A stretch of DNA of 64,000 nucleotides from Sulfuritalea sp. (GTDB lineage: Bacteria; Pseudomonadota; Gammaproteobacteria; Burkholderiales; Rhodocyclaceae): assembly GCA_016708585.1 (NCBI GenBank), contig JADJFK010000020.1, positions 1-64,000 on the forward strand, written 5' to 3'. Both the position numbers and the translations under genes were made by a program. Shown here piece by piece: positions 26,865 to 36,386 of this stretch (its first letter is position 1; each line of letters begins with the position of its first letter). Under the pieces are notes generated by a model. The model did not search any database. It had not been told where the DNA came from and saw nothing but the letters and a program-made list of their open reading frames with translations.

Positions 26865-28611
26865 TCAGGCGCCGGCGATCGGGTGGGTCGCGAGCAGAAC
26901 CACCACCAGCGCGAACAGGATCAGCGACAACAGCTTCCAGAACACCAGCGGGTTGCGCTCGATGAGCGGCGGCGGGCGGTCGCTCAGGAAGCTGCGATTC
27001 GGGTGACGCAGGTCGTGGAGAAACTCGGAAATCGCTTCATAGCGCCACTCGGGATTGGGGTGCACCGCCTTTTTGATCGCACCATCGACCCACACCGGCA
27101 CATCTCCACGGGTTTGCAGCAGCGAGGCGTACTTGAGCCGCTTCTGCTCGGCGGCGCTCTTGCACTTGGCGACTTCGGCGCCATAGGGCAGCCGGCCGCA
27201 GAGTAGCTGGTAGGCGATGACGCCGAGCGAAAACTGGTCGGAGCGCGTTGTGCCTTCCTCCCACAGGAAGTATTCCGGCGCGGTGTATTGCGGCGTGCCG
27301 AGCATGGTGCCGCGCTCGGCTGGTGCTATCGCCTCGACTACGCCGGCGACGCTTGCCGAACCGAAGTCGATCAGCTTCACGGTGCCGGCGGCGTCGATCA
27401 GGATATTGTCCGGCCGCAAATCCTGATGCAGCATTTCAAGGCGGTGAAAGGCCTGCAGACCCCTGGCGATCTGATCGATCAGGTTGCGCACGGTTTCGAG
27501 GCCCGGCTGCGGATGGTCGCGCATCCATTGCGTGAGCGTGCAACCTTCGATGTACTCGGTGGTCACGTAGAGAAACTGCTTCTTGCGATTCAGGCCGCCG
27601 GGCTTGAGCACATGGGGATGGCTGATGCGCCGCGCGATCCACTCCTCCATCAGGAAGGCTTCGAGATGGCCCGCGTCCTGGCCCAGGTCGACCGACGGAA
27701 TCTTGATGACGAGCTTCTCGTCCGTGGCGATGTCGCTGGCCAGATAGACATGGCTGCGGCTGCTGGCGTGAAGTTCGCGCTCGATGCGATAGCCGTCGAA
27801 CGCGGCCCCGGCTTCGAGCAGCGGCGGCAGCGGCAGGTTGGCCAGTTGCTGCTGCAGCTCGCCGATCTCGCCCGAAGGCAGGCCGTCGATGCGCACCAGC
27901 TGCACGGTCAGATTGTCGCTGCTGCCCCGCTCGAAGGCCGCCGCCGCGATGGCCGCGGCGGCGGCATCGAGGTTGTCGCCATGCTCCGCCAGTGTTTCCA
28001 GAACGACTTTCGGCTCGACGTATTCATGCACGCCGTCGGTGGCGATGGCGAACACGTCGCCCGCCTCCAGCGCCACGGTGCGATAGTCGATGTCGAGCTG
28101 CGGATGGATGCCGAAGGCGCGGCTCAGATAGCTCTTGTCCTCGCTGACGACGACGCGATGTTCCTGCGTCAGTGGTTCGGCATTGCCGCCGCGCAGCAGC
28201 GTGATGCGACCGTCGCCGATATGGAACAGGTGCGCCGTGGTCGACTTGAAGACGATGCCGCTGAAGGTGCAGACGTGGCCGCGATCCTTGTCGAAGCGGC
28301 CCTGGCCTTGCTGCGTCTGCGAATACAGCCAGGCGTTGGTCGCGGCCAGCGTCTTGAGCGCGGAGGTCTTGACCGACCAGGCTTCCGAGGTGCAGTAGTA
28401 ATCATCGAGAAAGCTGTGCACCGCGAACTGCGCCGCGAGGTGGCCAACCTCGCTGCTGCTGATGCCATCGGCCAGCGCCACGGCGACGCCCTTGCTGCCG
28501 CGCAAGGGCTCGTCGGGCAAGAGTGCGCCGTGGAAATCCTGGTTGGCTTCCTTGCGCCCCTTGTCCGAGTGCTGGCCGATCGTCAGGGCCAGCTTCAGGC
28601 TGGGGGCTCAT
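26865..28611 (-). CDS. Fusion of PP2C phosphatase and Ser/Thr protein kinase with C-terminal membrane anchor
   Basis: A bifunctional signalling protein of about 580 residues. The N-terminal PP2C phosphatase shows ALADGISSSEVGH, HIGDGRITLL, AIATDGVHEYV and GSSDNLTVQLV, which carry the metal-binding aspartates. The kinase domain follows with LVIKIP (catalytic lysine), HQDLRPDNILID, LIDFGSA and the APEYF element. A single hydrophobic helix LLSLILFALVVVLLATHP ends the protein. In Pseudomonas such proteins lie with nirBD and nasA, and here it is next to nirC. The natural ATG is at 28611, three bases after the nirC stop, reading MSP then SLKLALTIGQHSDKG. A run of five C where four would keep the frame breaks it at codon three; otherwise translation would have to start at TTG 28520. 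Confidence 0.87.
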
Positions 28612-28613
28612 GT

Positions 28614-29426
28614 TCAGGCCGGCTTGCGCTTCGGTGCGGTCTTGACGTGCGTCGAGTACAGCGTCAGGCCGACGAAGGCCAGGCCGCCGACCAGGTTGCC
28701 GATGACGGTCGGGATCTCGTTCCAGACCATGTAGTCGTAAAGCGAGAAGTTGCCGCCCAGCATCAGGCCCGACGGAAACAGGAACATGTTCACGATCGAG
28801 TGCTCGAAGCCCATGTAGAAGAACACCATGATCGGCATCCACATCGCGATCACCTTGCCGCTGACATGCGTCGACAACATGGCGGCGACCACGCCGGTGG
28901 ACACCATCCAGTTGCACAGCACGCCACGGATGAACAGGGTGAGCATGCCGGCCGCGCCGTGCGCGGCGTAACCGACCGTGCGGCCTTCGCCGATGGTGCC
29001 GATCTTCTGGGCCACGGTATTGGGCGCCTCGGTGAAGCCGAAGGTCCAGATGATGGCCATCATCACCGCCACCGTCAGGGCGCCGGCGAAGTTGCCGAAG
29101 AATACCAGCGTCCAGTTGCGCAGGATGCCGCCGACGGTAACGCCGGGACGCTTGTCGATCAAGGCCAGCGGGGTGAGCGTGAACACGCCGGTGAGCAGGT
29201 CGAAGCCGAGCAGGTACAGCAGGATGAAGCCGACCGGGAAGAGCACCGCGCCGAGCAGCGGCTGGCCGGTCTGGACGGTGACGGTGATGGCGAAGGCCGC
29301 CGCCAGCGCAAGGATGGCGCCGGCCATGTAGGCGCGTACCAGGGTGTCGCGGGTGGACATGAAGATTTTGGATTCGCCCGCATCCACCATTTTGGTGACG
29401 AACTCCGCCGGTGCCAGGTAAGCCAT
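28614..29426 (-). CDS. nirC: Formate/nitrite transporter family channel (NirC-like)
   Basis: A 270-residue channel protein of the FNT family, which moves nitrite or formate across the inner membrane. Six helices are evident, with the family features YMAGAILALAAAF, FPVGFILLYLLGFDLLTGVF, NWTLVFFGNFAGAL, FIRGVLCNWMVSTGVVAAM and MPIMVFFYMGFEHSIVNMF. The ATG at 29426 is preceded by a clear ribosome site (GAAAGGAAAC). It is divergent from nirB with 363 bases between starts and is followed by the phosphatase-kinase gene, forming a two-gene operon. Together with nirBD this points to nitrite uptake for assimilation, although formate cannot be excluded from sequence alone. Confidence 0.9.
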   Translation of the reverse strand: MAYLAPAEFVTKMVDAGESKIFMSTRDTLVRAYMAGAILALAAAFAITVTVQTGQPLLGAVLFPVGFILLYLLGFDLLTGVFTLTPLALIDKRPGVTVGGILRNWTLVFFGNFAGALTVAVMMAIIWTFGFTEAPNTVAQKIGTIGEGRTVGYAAHGAAGMLTLFIRGVLCNWMVSTGVVAAMLSTHVSGKVIAMWMPIMVFFYMGFEHSIVNMFLFPSGLMLGGNFSLYDYMVWNEIPTVIGNLVGGLAFVGLTLYSTHVKTAPKRKPA

Positions 29427-29789
29427 GATGTTTCCTTTCGTGGAATCGAATAAATGGCAAGGGGGTGGCGGCCGGAATTGCTCGCGTCGCCGGGTTCGGC
29501 GGGACGGTCTTTGCGGCACCCTTGCCAGGGCAACGGTTCCTTAGCAGCGATCGTGCCACGCCTGAAAACCCTGATCCGGTGAGCCTTTCGCCGCTGCGCA
29601 CGAAATCGGCGGGCGATAAACCACGGGCTTGCGCACGTTCGTGGTGCGCCGCAATACGGAAATGAGTCAATCTGGTGCGGACGCATCTCCGGTCCCCGCG
29701 GTTTGTGGCCGATTTCACGGGATTCTGCGCTGGCACACGCCTTGCTGATGGGAAACGAAGCCCATCGATCTTCGCAAAGGATGCACACA
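29427..29789. other. Intergenic region between nirC and nirB
   Basis: No gene is credible in these 363 bases. The region holds the nirC leader with its ribosome site next to 29427, and the sigma-54 promoter of nirBD at 29731-29745. The first 200 bases are G+C-rich and show no strong inverted repeat. Confidence 0.6.
29731..29745 (+). promoter_or_regulatory. Sigma-54 (RpoN) promoter of nirBD
   Basis: TGGCACACGCCTTGC matches the -24/-12 consensus TGGCAC-N5-TTGC exactly, with GG and GC separated by the required 12 bases. Transcription should begin near 29757, about 33 bases ahead of nirB. Nitrogen control through NtrC is the likely consequence. Confidence 0.82.
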
Positions 29790-32276
29790 ATGAAGAAGCA
29801 GAAACTGGTAGTGGTCGGCAACGGCATGGCCGGCATGCGCGCCGTGGAGGAACTGCTGAAGCTCGCGCCCGACCTCTACGACATCACCGTGTTCGGCGCC
29901 GAGCCGCACCCCAACTACAACCGCATCCTGCTCTCGCCGGTGCTGGCGGGCGAGATGACCATCAACGACATCATCCTCAATCCGCTCGGCTGGTATGCCG
30001 ACAACGGCATCCGCCTGCATGTCGGCAAGACCGTGACCAAGATCGACCGCGTTGCCCGCAAGGTAGTCGCCGGCGATGGCACCGAGGAAGAGTACGACCG
30101 CCTGCTGCTGGCCACGGGTTCCACGCCCTTCATGCTGCCGGTGCCCGGCAACGACCTGCCCGGCGTGATCAGCTATCGCGACATCAAGGACACCGACGAG
30201 ATGATCGCCACCGCCGCCACGCACAAGCACGCGGTGGTGATCGGCGGCGGCCTGCTCGGCCTGGAAGCGGCCAACGGCCTCAAGCTGCGCGGCATGGATG
30301 TCACCGTGGTGCATCTGATGCCCTGGCTGATGGAGCGCCAGCTGGACAAGGTTGCCGCCGACATGCTGAAGGCATCGCTGGAAGCGCGCGGCCTCAAGTT
30401 CCTGCTGGAGAAGCAGACCGAGGCGCTGCTCGGTGGTGAGTCCGGCCGGGTAGCCGCGATTCGCTTCAAGCCTGCCCCGGGCTACGACCCGGGGGACGGC
30501 CTCGAAATCCCCGCCGACCTCGTCGTGATGGCGGCCGGCATCCGCCCCAACACGGCGCTGGCCGAATCGGCGCGGCTGCATTGCAACCGCGGCATCGTGG
30601 TGAACGACACCATGCAGACCTACGACCCGCGCATCTACGCCGTCGGCGAATGCGTGGCGCATCGCGGCATCGCCTACGGCCTGGTGGCGCCGCTGTTCGA
30701 GCAGGCCAAGGTCTGCGCCAACCACCTCGCCAACTTCGGCATCGCGCGCTACACCGGCTCGGTGACCTCGACCAAGCTCAAGGTCACCGGCATCGACCTG
30801 TTCTCCGCCGGCAACTTCATGGGGGGCGCGGGCACCGACGAGATCGTGCTCAACGACGCCGCCGGCGGCGTGTACAAGAAGCTGGTGGTGAAGAACGACA
30901 CCCTGGTCGGCGCCGTGCTCTACGGCGACACGGCCGACGGCGGCTGGTACTTCCAGCTGGTCAAGGACGGCCAGAACATCCGCGAACTGCGCGACCAGCT
31001 GCTGTTCGGGCAGAACCATGTCGGCGACGGCGGCCATGCCGGCGTCTCCAAGGCCGCCTCGATGCCCGACGAGGCCGAGGTCTGCGGTTGCAACGGCGTC
31101 TGCAAGGGCGACATCGTCAAGGCGATCAAGAGCCAGGGCCTGTTCACGCTCGACGACGTGCGCAAGCACACCAAGGCCTCCAGCTCCTGCGGTTCCTGCA
31201 CCGGCCTGGTCGAGCAGATCCTCGCCTCGACCATCGGCGGCGCCTACACGCCGGCGGATACCAAGGAAAAGCCGCTGTGCGCCTGCACCGACCATTCGCA
31301 TGGCGTGGTGCGCCAGACCATCCGCGAACGCCACCTGCTCACCATCCCCGACACCATGCATTACATGGACTGGAAGACGCCCGACGGCTGCGCCTCCTGT
31401 CGCCCGGCGCTCAACTACTATCTGATCTCGACCTGGCCGGGCGAGGCGAAGGACGATCCGCAGTCGCGCTTCGTCAACGAGCGCGCCCACGCCAACATCC
31501 AGAAGGACGGCACATTTTCGGTGGTGCCGCGCATGTGGGGCGGCCTGACGACGCCGGCCGAGCTGCGCGTGATCGCCGACATCGCCGAAAAATACCAGGT
31601 GCCGACGGTGAAAATGACCGGCGGCGCTCGCATAGACCTGCTCGGCATCAGGAAGGAAGACCTGCCCAAGGTCTGGGCCGATCTGGGCGCGGCGGGCATG
31701 GTTTCCGGCCACGCCTACGGCAAGAGCATCCGCACCGTGAAGACCTGCGTCGGCGCCGAGCATTGCCGCTTCGGCACGCAGCGCTCGATGGAGATGGGCG
31801 TCAAGCTGGAGAAGATGCTGTTCGGCATGGGCTCGCCGCACAAGGTCAAGCTCGCCGTCAGCGGCTGCCCGCGCAACTGCGCCGAGGCCGGCATCAAGGA
31901 CATCGGCGTGATCGGCGTCGATTCCGGCTACGAGATCTACGTCGCCGGCAACGGCGGCATCAAGACCGAGGTGGCGCAGTTCCTGTGCAAGGTGAAGACC
32001 GACGACGAGGTCAAGGAATACTCGGCCGCCTTCCTCCAGCTCTACCGCGAGGAAGGCTTCTACCTCGAGCGCACCTGTCATTACGTCGCCCGCGTCGGCC
32101 TCGACCACGTCAAGGCGGCGGTGGTGAGCGATCCGCTGAAGCGCAAGGCGCTGTACGAGCGACTGCTGTTCGCCCTCAAGGACTACGCAGACCCGTGGCG
32201 CGAGGCGGTGGAAAAGCCCGCGGTGCGCCGCGACTACCAGGTCATCGAAATCAAGGAAGCGGAGGTGGTGTCGTGA
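29790..32276 (+). CDS. nirB: Assimilatory nitrite reductase (NADH), large subunit
   Basis: Cytoplasmic enzyme reducing nitrite to ammonium with NADH. The 828-residue protein has an N-terminal FAD/NAD domain (LVVVGNGMAGMRAVEELLK; second nucleotide-binding loop AVVIGGGLLGLEAANGL near 150) and then a BFD-like [2Fe-2S] segment with CGCNGVCKGDI and SSSCGSCTGLV near 430-480. The C-terminal siroheme and [4Fe-4S] domain has TCVGAEHCRFG near 651 and AVSGCPRNCAEAG near 688. All cofactor cysteines are present. ATG 29790 is chosen because MKKQKLVVVGNG starts the nucleotide-binding fold. The gene is preceded by an RpoN promoter and overlaps nirD by four bases (GTGA). Confidence 0.96.
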   Translation: MKKQKLVVVGNGMAGMRAVEELLKLAPDLYDITVFGAEPHPNYNRILLSPVLAGEMTINDIILNPLGWYADNGIRLHVGKTVTKIDRVARKVVAGDGTEEEYDRLLLATGSTPFMLPVPGNDLPGVISYRDIKDTDEMIATAATHKHAVVIGGGLLGLEAANGLKLRGMDVTVVHLMPWLMERQLDKVAADMLKASLEARGLKFLLEKQTEALLGGESGRVAAIRFKPAPGYDPGDGLEIPADLVVMAAGIRPNTALAESARLHCNRGIVVNDTMQTYDPRIYAVGECVAHRGIAYGLVAPLFEQAKVCANHLANFGIARYTGSVTSTKLKVTGIDLFSAGNFMGGAGTDEIVLNDAAGGVYKKLVVKNDTLVGAVLYGDTADGGWYFQLVKDGQNIRELRDQLLFGQNHVGDGGHAGVSKAASMPDEAEVCGCNGVCKGDIVKAIKSQGLFTLDDVRKHTKASSSCGSCTGLVEQILASTIGGAYTPADTKEKPLCACTDHSHGVVRQTIRERHLLTIPDTMHYMDWKTPDGCASCRPALNYYLISTWPGEAKDDPQSRFVNERAHANIQKDGTFSVVPRMWGGLTTPAELRVIADIAEKYQVPTVKMTGGARIDLLGIRKEDLPKVWADLGAAGMVSGHAYGKSIRTVKTCVGAEHCRFGTQRSMEMGVKLEKMLFGMGSPHKVKLAVSGCPRNCAEAGIKDIGVIGVDSGYEIYVAGNGGIKTEVAQFLCKVKTDDEVKEYSAAFLQLYREEGFYLERTCHYVARVGLDHVKAAVVSDPLKRKALYERLLFALKDYADPWREAVEKPAVRRDYQVIEIKEAEVVS

Positions 32277-32584
32277 CCGGCTGGATCAGGGTCTGCGCGC
32301 TCGACGAAATCGCGCCGCTGGGCAGCCGCGTCGTGGCGTCGAGCCAGGGCGACATCGCCATCTTCCGCACCGCGGCCGATCAGGTCTTCGGCCTGCACGA
32401 CAAGTGCCCGCACAAGGGCGGGCCGCTGTCGCAGGGCATCGTGCACGGCAACGCGGTGACCTGTCCGCTGCATGGCCTGAAGATCGGCCTCAAGGACGGC
32501 GAGGCCGTGGCGCCGGACAAGGGCTGCGCCAAGACCTTTGCCGTCAGGCTGGATGGCGGGGAGGTGTGGCTGCAGCTGAAGTAG
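32273..32584 (+). CDS. nirD: Nitrite reductase (NADH), small subunit
   Basis: Partner of NirB, 103 residues, a Rieske-like protein. Unlike several NirD proteins that have lost the cluster, this one keeps both pairs of ligands, DKCPHKGGPLSQG and TCPLHGLKIGL, so it may bind a [2Fe-2S] cluster. It starts at GTG 32273, inside the nirB stop (GTGA), which indicates translational coupling. The gene ends the nirBD unit; no nitrate reductase gene follows. A family-1 repeat begins 13 bases after the stop. Confidence 0.94.
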   Translation: MTGWIRVCALDEIAPLGSRVVASSQGDIAIFRTAADQVFGLHDKCPHKGGPLSQGIVHGNAVTCPLHGLKIGLKDGEAVAPDKGCAKTFAVRLDGGEVWLQLK

Positions 32585-32596
32585 GCGTCGCGCGAT

Positions 32597-32623
32597 TCGC
32601 CGTATCGCCGGCGCCGACTTTTT
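32597..32623 (+). repeat. Dispersed repeat family 1, copy after nirD
   Basis: TCGCCGTATCGCCGGCGCCG followed by ACTTTTT, between nirD and the converging toxin gene. This is one of the best-conserved copies. Its T-rich end could help end nirBD transcription. Confidence 0.82.
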
Positions 32624-32671
32624 GATGGAAACCCGCGCCGACCCCGTCGCCGGCCGCGGCCGGGGTTCCGG

Positions 32672-32974
32672 TCAGCGATTGAAGTAGCTGCGCGCCTGGT
32701 GCAGGACGCGCACGATCCGGACCTTGCCGGGTTCGATGCGGTAGATGAGGATGAAGGGGAAGCGCCGCATCACGCATTCGCGCGTGCCTTTACGTCCGGG
32801 ACGATAGACCAGCCCCAATTCGGCCATCCGCCTTGCCTGCTCAAGAATGGCCCTGACTGCCTGCTCGGCTATGTCGTAAGGGGCAGCTTCAAGATAGTAG
32901 TCGTAGATTCGATCAAGGTCGGCGCGAGCGCGCTTCGACCACTCAAGCGGCTTGTTTTTGCTGACGACCGGCAT
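32672..32974 (-). CDS. RelE/ParE family toxin
   Basis: A 100-residue RelE/ParE-fold protein, probably the toxin of a type II pair. The start MPVVSKNKPLEWSKRARADLD, the helix DRIYDYYLEAAPYDIAEQAV and the C-terminal strands RRFPFILIYRIEPGKVRIVR with LHQARSYFN are characteristic. Whether it cleaves mRNA or poisons gyrase cannot be decided. It overlaps the antitoxin gene by 32 bases, as is usual for such pairs. It is the first gene of a less GC-rich segment reaching to about 40.5 kb. Confidence 0.85.
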   Translation of the reverse strand: MPVVSKNKPLEWSKRARADLDRIYDYYLEAAPYDIAEQAVRAILEQARRMAELGLVYRPGRKGTRECVMRRFPFILIYRIEPGKVRIVRVLHQARSYFNR

Positions 32975-33134
32975 GCTGCTTGAAGCGCTTTTCGAAATGC
33001 TTTCTCACGTCCTCATCGCTTACCACCCGGCCCGCATCGAGGTCTTCCAGCCCGAGGCGCACCTGCTCCTCGTACCATGCCTCGTACTCGGCGCGACGCT
33101 CGGCGGCGGTAGCCTTTGCATCCTTTGCTTTCAT
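32943..33134 (-). CDS. Antitoxin of the adjacent RelE/ParE pair
   Basis: A 63-residue charged protein (start MKAKDAKATAAERRAEYEAW) with a predicted helical body and the segment LGLEDLDAGRVVSDEDVRKH, found in antitoxins that partner ParE/RelE toxins. The ATG at 33134 is preferred to one ten codons upstream because of its better ribosome site (GGAGCGCACG on the coding strand). It lies directly upstream of and overlaps the toxin. A DNA-binding motif is not obvious in the short N-terminus. Confidence 0.72.
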   Translation of the reverse strand: MKAKDAKATAAERRAEYEAWYEEQVRLGLEDLDAGRVVSDEDVRKHFEKRFKQHAGRQQKQAA

Positions 33135-33715
33135 CGTGCGCTCCTTTGGTCGTTCGAGTTCCATGATGGTACTGCAAAACCTGGCGGCGGGTGAATGGCG
33201 GCATCCGCAACAAAGACTGTTCGTTTTTGCTCGGATGGTGTTTTGGTTCGACTGGGCTGGTGGTCGGGTTGTCGGCCGAAGCCGACGATCGCCAACGCCA
33301 AGTCAATTCCTGCTTCGTGCCCATAAGAGCCGGTGGGGAAACCCGGGAGCGGCCGTTCGCCGGGAACCCAGAAAATGCGGGAGCTGCCATTCGCTATGCG
33401 TTAGTGATATTCTTGCCGTGAAGGCGGCTACGCAGCGGGAGCGGCCATTGGCGGTGTCAGGTTCTACTTCAGCACCCGGCCACGAAGAGACGTAGCTCGA
33501 CCGAGAAACATCACGATACGAACGACTGGTAACTGATCAGCAACCAGTCAATCGATCCCTATGATGGCCGGTCCTGCCATAGGTAAGGAAATCATTCTGA
33601 ACGGGTAGTGTGCCAACTTCTGTGCATAAGCGTCTGCAGTGGGAAGCAGACGGCAGGTCATGGCAAAGGTTTCTCTTACCATGCTGCCGACCTTGCGAAA
33701 ATCAACCCACAAGTC
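33135..33715. other. Gene-poor region with short repeats and inverted repeats
   Basis: No credible gene in these 581 bases. Three related blocks reading GGGAGC-G/T-GCC-A/G-TT occur at 33345, 33380 and 33439. Two perfect inverted repeats are seen: GACTGGT (33524) with ACCAGTC (33543) enclosing the palindrome CTGATCAG, and CGTCTGC (33631) with GCAGACG (33646) just after glyA. The second may be part of the glyA transcription end. A very degenerate family-1 repeat may lie near 33283. The stretch looks like a worn integration or deletion scar. Confidence 0.45.
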
Positions 33716-35041
33716 TCAGTAAGGCAATGGAAACCGCTGACAGAGATCTTCCACTTGGCTTGTCACAGTTCGCATGACCGCCTCGTTGGGGTGTTCAGGA
33801 TTCTCTGAAACCATTTCGAGCATGTGCATGATCATCGTTCCGATGGCACGGAATTCGGCAGCACCAAATCCGCGACTCGTCCCGGATGGGCTACCGACAC
33901 GGATGCCTGAAGTGATCATCGGCTTCTCAGGATCGTTGGGGATGGTGTTCTTGTTGAGCGTGATGCCGACACGTTCAAGCGCTTTCTCTGCAACGTTGCC
34001 TGTGAGCTTGAGCGGGCGGAGGTCGGCTACCGCCAAGTGGGTATCCGTGCCGCCTGCAACGATCGGCAGGCCACCTGCAGCAAGCGTTTCGGCGAGTGCC
34101 TGAGCATTCTCGACAACCTGAGCGGCGTAGGTTCGAAAGGAGGGCCGCAGCGCCTCCCCCAAAGCCACTGCCTTGGCGCCGATCACATGCATGAGCGGGC
34201 CACCTTGCAGCCCGGGGAAAATGGCCGAATTGATTGCCTTGCCAAGCTCAAGATCGTTGCTGAGGATGAGACCGCCGCGTGGGCCACGCAGCGTCTTGTG
34301 CGTGGTTGAGGTCACCACATGGGCATGGGGAAAGGGTGAAGGGTGAGCGCCGCCGGCGACCAGTCCTGCGAAGTGCGCCATGTCGACCATCAGTAGCGCG
34401 CCGATCTGGTCGGCAATACGCCGGAATGCCGGGAAATCGAGAATCCGCGAGTACGCCGAGCCGCCAGCGATGATGAGTTTTGGACGATGTTCGAGCGCGA
34501 GTCGTTCCACCTCTTTCATGTCGACGCGATGATCGTTCGGCCCTACGCCGTAGGCGATGGCGCGAAACCATTTGCCTGAGATGTTCATTGGCGCGCCATG
34601 CGTCAAATGGCCGCCGGCGGCCAATCCCAGGCCAAGGATGGTGTCGCCTGGTTGCAGCAGCGCGAGATAGACCGCCTGATTGGCCTGGCTGCCCGAATGA
34701 GGCTGAACGTTGGCATAGGCACAGCCGAACAGCGCCTTGGCGCGCTCGATGGCGAGTGTTTCAATCGCATCAACATGCGTGCAGCCGCCGTAATAACGTC
34801 GGCCCGGATAGCCTTCCGCATATTTGTTGGTCAGTACCGACCCTTGTATCTCCAGTACGGCGCGACTCACGAAGTTTTCCGAAGCAATCAACTCGATCGA
34901 GTGGCGCTGCCGCTCGTGCTCGCGCAAGACGTGGCACGCCACGTCCGGATCGGCTTCGGCAAACGGCCCTGAAGCATGGGCAGGGAATGTATGCACCGCA
35001 ACTGGAGTTGTAAATTGCCGGGGATCTGACTGCTGGGTCAA
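33716..35041 (-). CDS. glyA: Serine hydroxymethyltransferase family enzyme
   Basis: PLP enzyme of 441 residues that interconverts serine and glycine with tetrahydrofolate, or a close relative. Motifs include ELIASENFVSRAVLEIQGS, NKYAEGYPGRRYYGGC, PHSGSQANQAVYLALL, the PLP-lysine loop VTSTTHKTLRGPRGG and the C-terminal GIRVGSPSGTSRGFG. All residues for folate and PLP use appear present. It lies 57 bases downstream of a BenE-type transporter gene, and a MocR-type regulator faces the pair. This context suggests an inducible catabolic copy (serine, 2-methylserine or another hydroxy-amino acid) rather than the housekeeping glyA, but that is inference. Codon use is less GC-rich than in the flanking core genes. 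Confidence 0.9.
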   Translation of the reverse strand: MTQQSDPRQFTTPVAVHTFPAHASGPFAEADPDVACHVLREHERQRHSIELIASENFVSRAVLEIQGSVLTNKYAEGYPGRRYYGGCTHVDAIETLAIERAKALFGCAYANVQPHSGSQANQAVYLALLQPGDTILGLGLAAGGHLTHGAPMNISGKWFRAIAYGVGPNDHRVDMKEVERLALEHRPKLIIAGGSAYSRILDFPAFRRIADQIGALLMVDMAHFAGLVAGGAHPSPFPHAHVVTSTTHKTLRGPRGGLILSNDLELGKAINSAIFPGLQGGPLMHVIGAKAVALGEALRPSFRTYAAQVVENAQALAETLAAGGLPIVAGGTDTHLAVADLRPLKLTGNVAEKALERVGITLNKNTIPNDPEKPMITSGIRVGSPSGTSRGFGAAEFRAIGTMIMHMLEMVSENPEHPNEAVMRTVTSQVEDLCQRFPLPY

Positions 35042-35098
35042 GATGCTTTCTCCTGCGTGAGCGAAAAGTATCGGTTTGATGCGATCGTATGTTCTGGC

Positions 35099-36325
35099 CT
35101 ATCGCCCATCCCCGGCGCCGGACTGACTCAAGCGCGGAAGCCAGCGCGTTACGCGGAAGTCGCCATGGATCAAACCGTGCGCAGCGAGGCCGGCCACCAG
35201 CCCCCAGAACGCCCCGCCCAAGCCGAACAGGGTGACATTGGCCGCCGTCGCCAGGAAGGTAATCAGCGCCGTTTCCCGGCCGCGCAGATCGACCAGCGCG
35301 GTGGCAAGGCTGCCGCCAATCGCGCCGAGCAGGGCAAGGCCGGCCAGTGTGGTGATGAAGGTTGGCGGCAAGACCACGAACAAGGTCGCCAGCGTGGTGC
35401 CGAATACGCCAACGAGGATGTAGAACACGCCGCAGGCGAGGCCGGCGATATAGCGCTTGGCTGGCTCTTCGTGCGATTCCTTGCCGGTGCAGATCGCCGC
35501 CGTGATTGCGGCGACGTTGAAGGCATGGGAGCCGAACGGTGCCATCAACAGCGAACCCAGGCCGGTCACCGTGAGAATCGGGCTGGCACTGGTCTTGAAG
35601 CCGTCGTTGCGCAGAACCAGCATACCGGGCATGTACTGGCCGGTAAGCGTAATCACGAACAGGGGAAGCGCGACACTCAGCAACGCATTCAGCGAGAACG
35701 CGGGGGTCGTCAGCACCGGCAGGGCAAATTTGAGCGCCACGCCATCAAAACTGACCTGGCCGAGCCCGAGCAGGAGTACCACGCCGGTGATGAGGACGCC
35801 GACGATCGCGTAGCGTGCAGTAAAACGGCGCAGCAACGCATAGGTGAGAATCAGCGCCCCGACCAGCAATGGGTCCATGCCGGCGCCACCAAAGGCACCA
35901 ATACCGAAGCGCAGCAGAATGCCGGCCAGCAGCCCCGCGGCGATGCCCGGCGGGATCATCTTCACAACCCGCTCGAAATAGCCTGAGGCTCCCAGCACGA
36001 TGAAGCCGATGGCTGACAGCATGTAGGCACCGATCATTTCCGCGTAAGGCGTAGTTGGCAGCACGGCGATGAGGAATGCCGCCCCCGGTGTGGACCACGC
36101 GGTGATGATGGGTTCCCGGTAGCGGTAGCTCAACCACGCGCCCGTCAGGCCGACGCCGACCGAAACCGACCAGATCCACGAGGCCGTCTGCTCGGGGCTG
36201 AGCCCGGCCGCTTTGGCCCCCTGAAAAACAAGGATGAAAGTTCCGCCGTAGTTCACGATGACGGAGATGAGTGCCGCAACCGTCGGGTGCAGCAGGTCGG
36301 CAGGCCGGATGGAAGCAGTATTCAC
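35099..36325 (-). CDS. benE: BenE family transporter
   Basis: A 408-residue inner-membrane protein of the BenE (benzoate/H+ symporter) family with about twelve helices. Typical segments are LISVIVNYGGTFILVFQGAK, WIWSVSVGVGLTGAWLSYRY, AWSTPGAAFLIAVL, AYMLSAIGFIVLGASG, GSHAFNVAAITAAICTG and FITTLAGLALLGAIGGSLAT. The start is taken at GTG 36325 (VNTASIRPADLLHPTVAA); an in-frame GTG at 36400 would add a polar leader not expected for the family. It heads a two-gene operon with glyA. Pairing with an SHMT and a MocR regulator suggests that the substrate may be an amino acid derivative rather than benzoate. Confidence 0.87.
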   Translation of the reverse strand: MNTASIRPADLLHPTVAALISVIVNYGGTFILVFQGAKAAGLSPEQTASWIWSVSVGVGLTGAWLSYRYREPIITAWSTPGAAFLIAVLPTTPYAEMIGAYMLSAIGFIVLGASGYFERVVKMIPPGIAAGLLAGILLRFGIGAFGGAGMDPLLVGALILTYALLRRFTARYAIVGVLITGVVLLLGLGQVSFDGVALKFALPVLTTPAFSLNALLSVALPLFVITLTGQYMPGMLVLRNDGFKTSASPILTVTGLGSLLMAPFGSHAFNVAAITAAICTGKESHEEPAKRYIAGLACGVFYILVGVFGTTLATLFVVLPPTFITTLAGLALLGAIGGSLATALVDLRGRETALITFLATAANVTLFGLGGAFWGLVAGLAAHGLIHGDFRVTRWLPRLSQSGAGDGR

Positions 36326-36386
36326 GCGTAGTGTCCTTGGAAATGGCTTGGTTGCATGGCGCTCAGAATGCCTGCAAAATGGTCTC

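Noticed and set aside
29715..32108. A 797-codon minus-strand frame antisense to nirB
   Set aside because: No motif, and it mirrors the codon structure of nirB, whose cofactor motifs are all intact on the plus strand.
33283..33310. Possible family-1 repeat copy (GACGATCGCCAACGCCAAGT)
   Set aside because: Several mismatches at both ends; too weak to list as a copy without a whole-genome comparison.
35042..35098. Glycine riboswitch ahead of glyA
   Set aside because: The gap to benE is only 57 bases, far too short for a glycine riboswitch, and shows none of its conserved parts.
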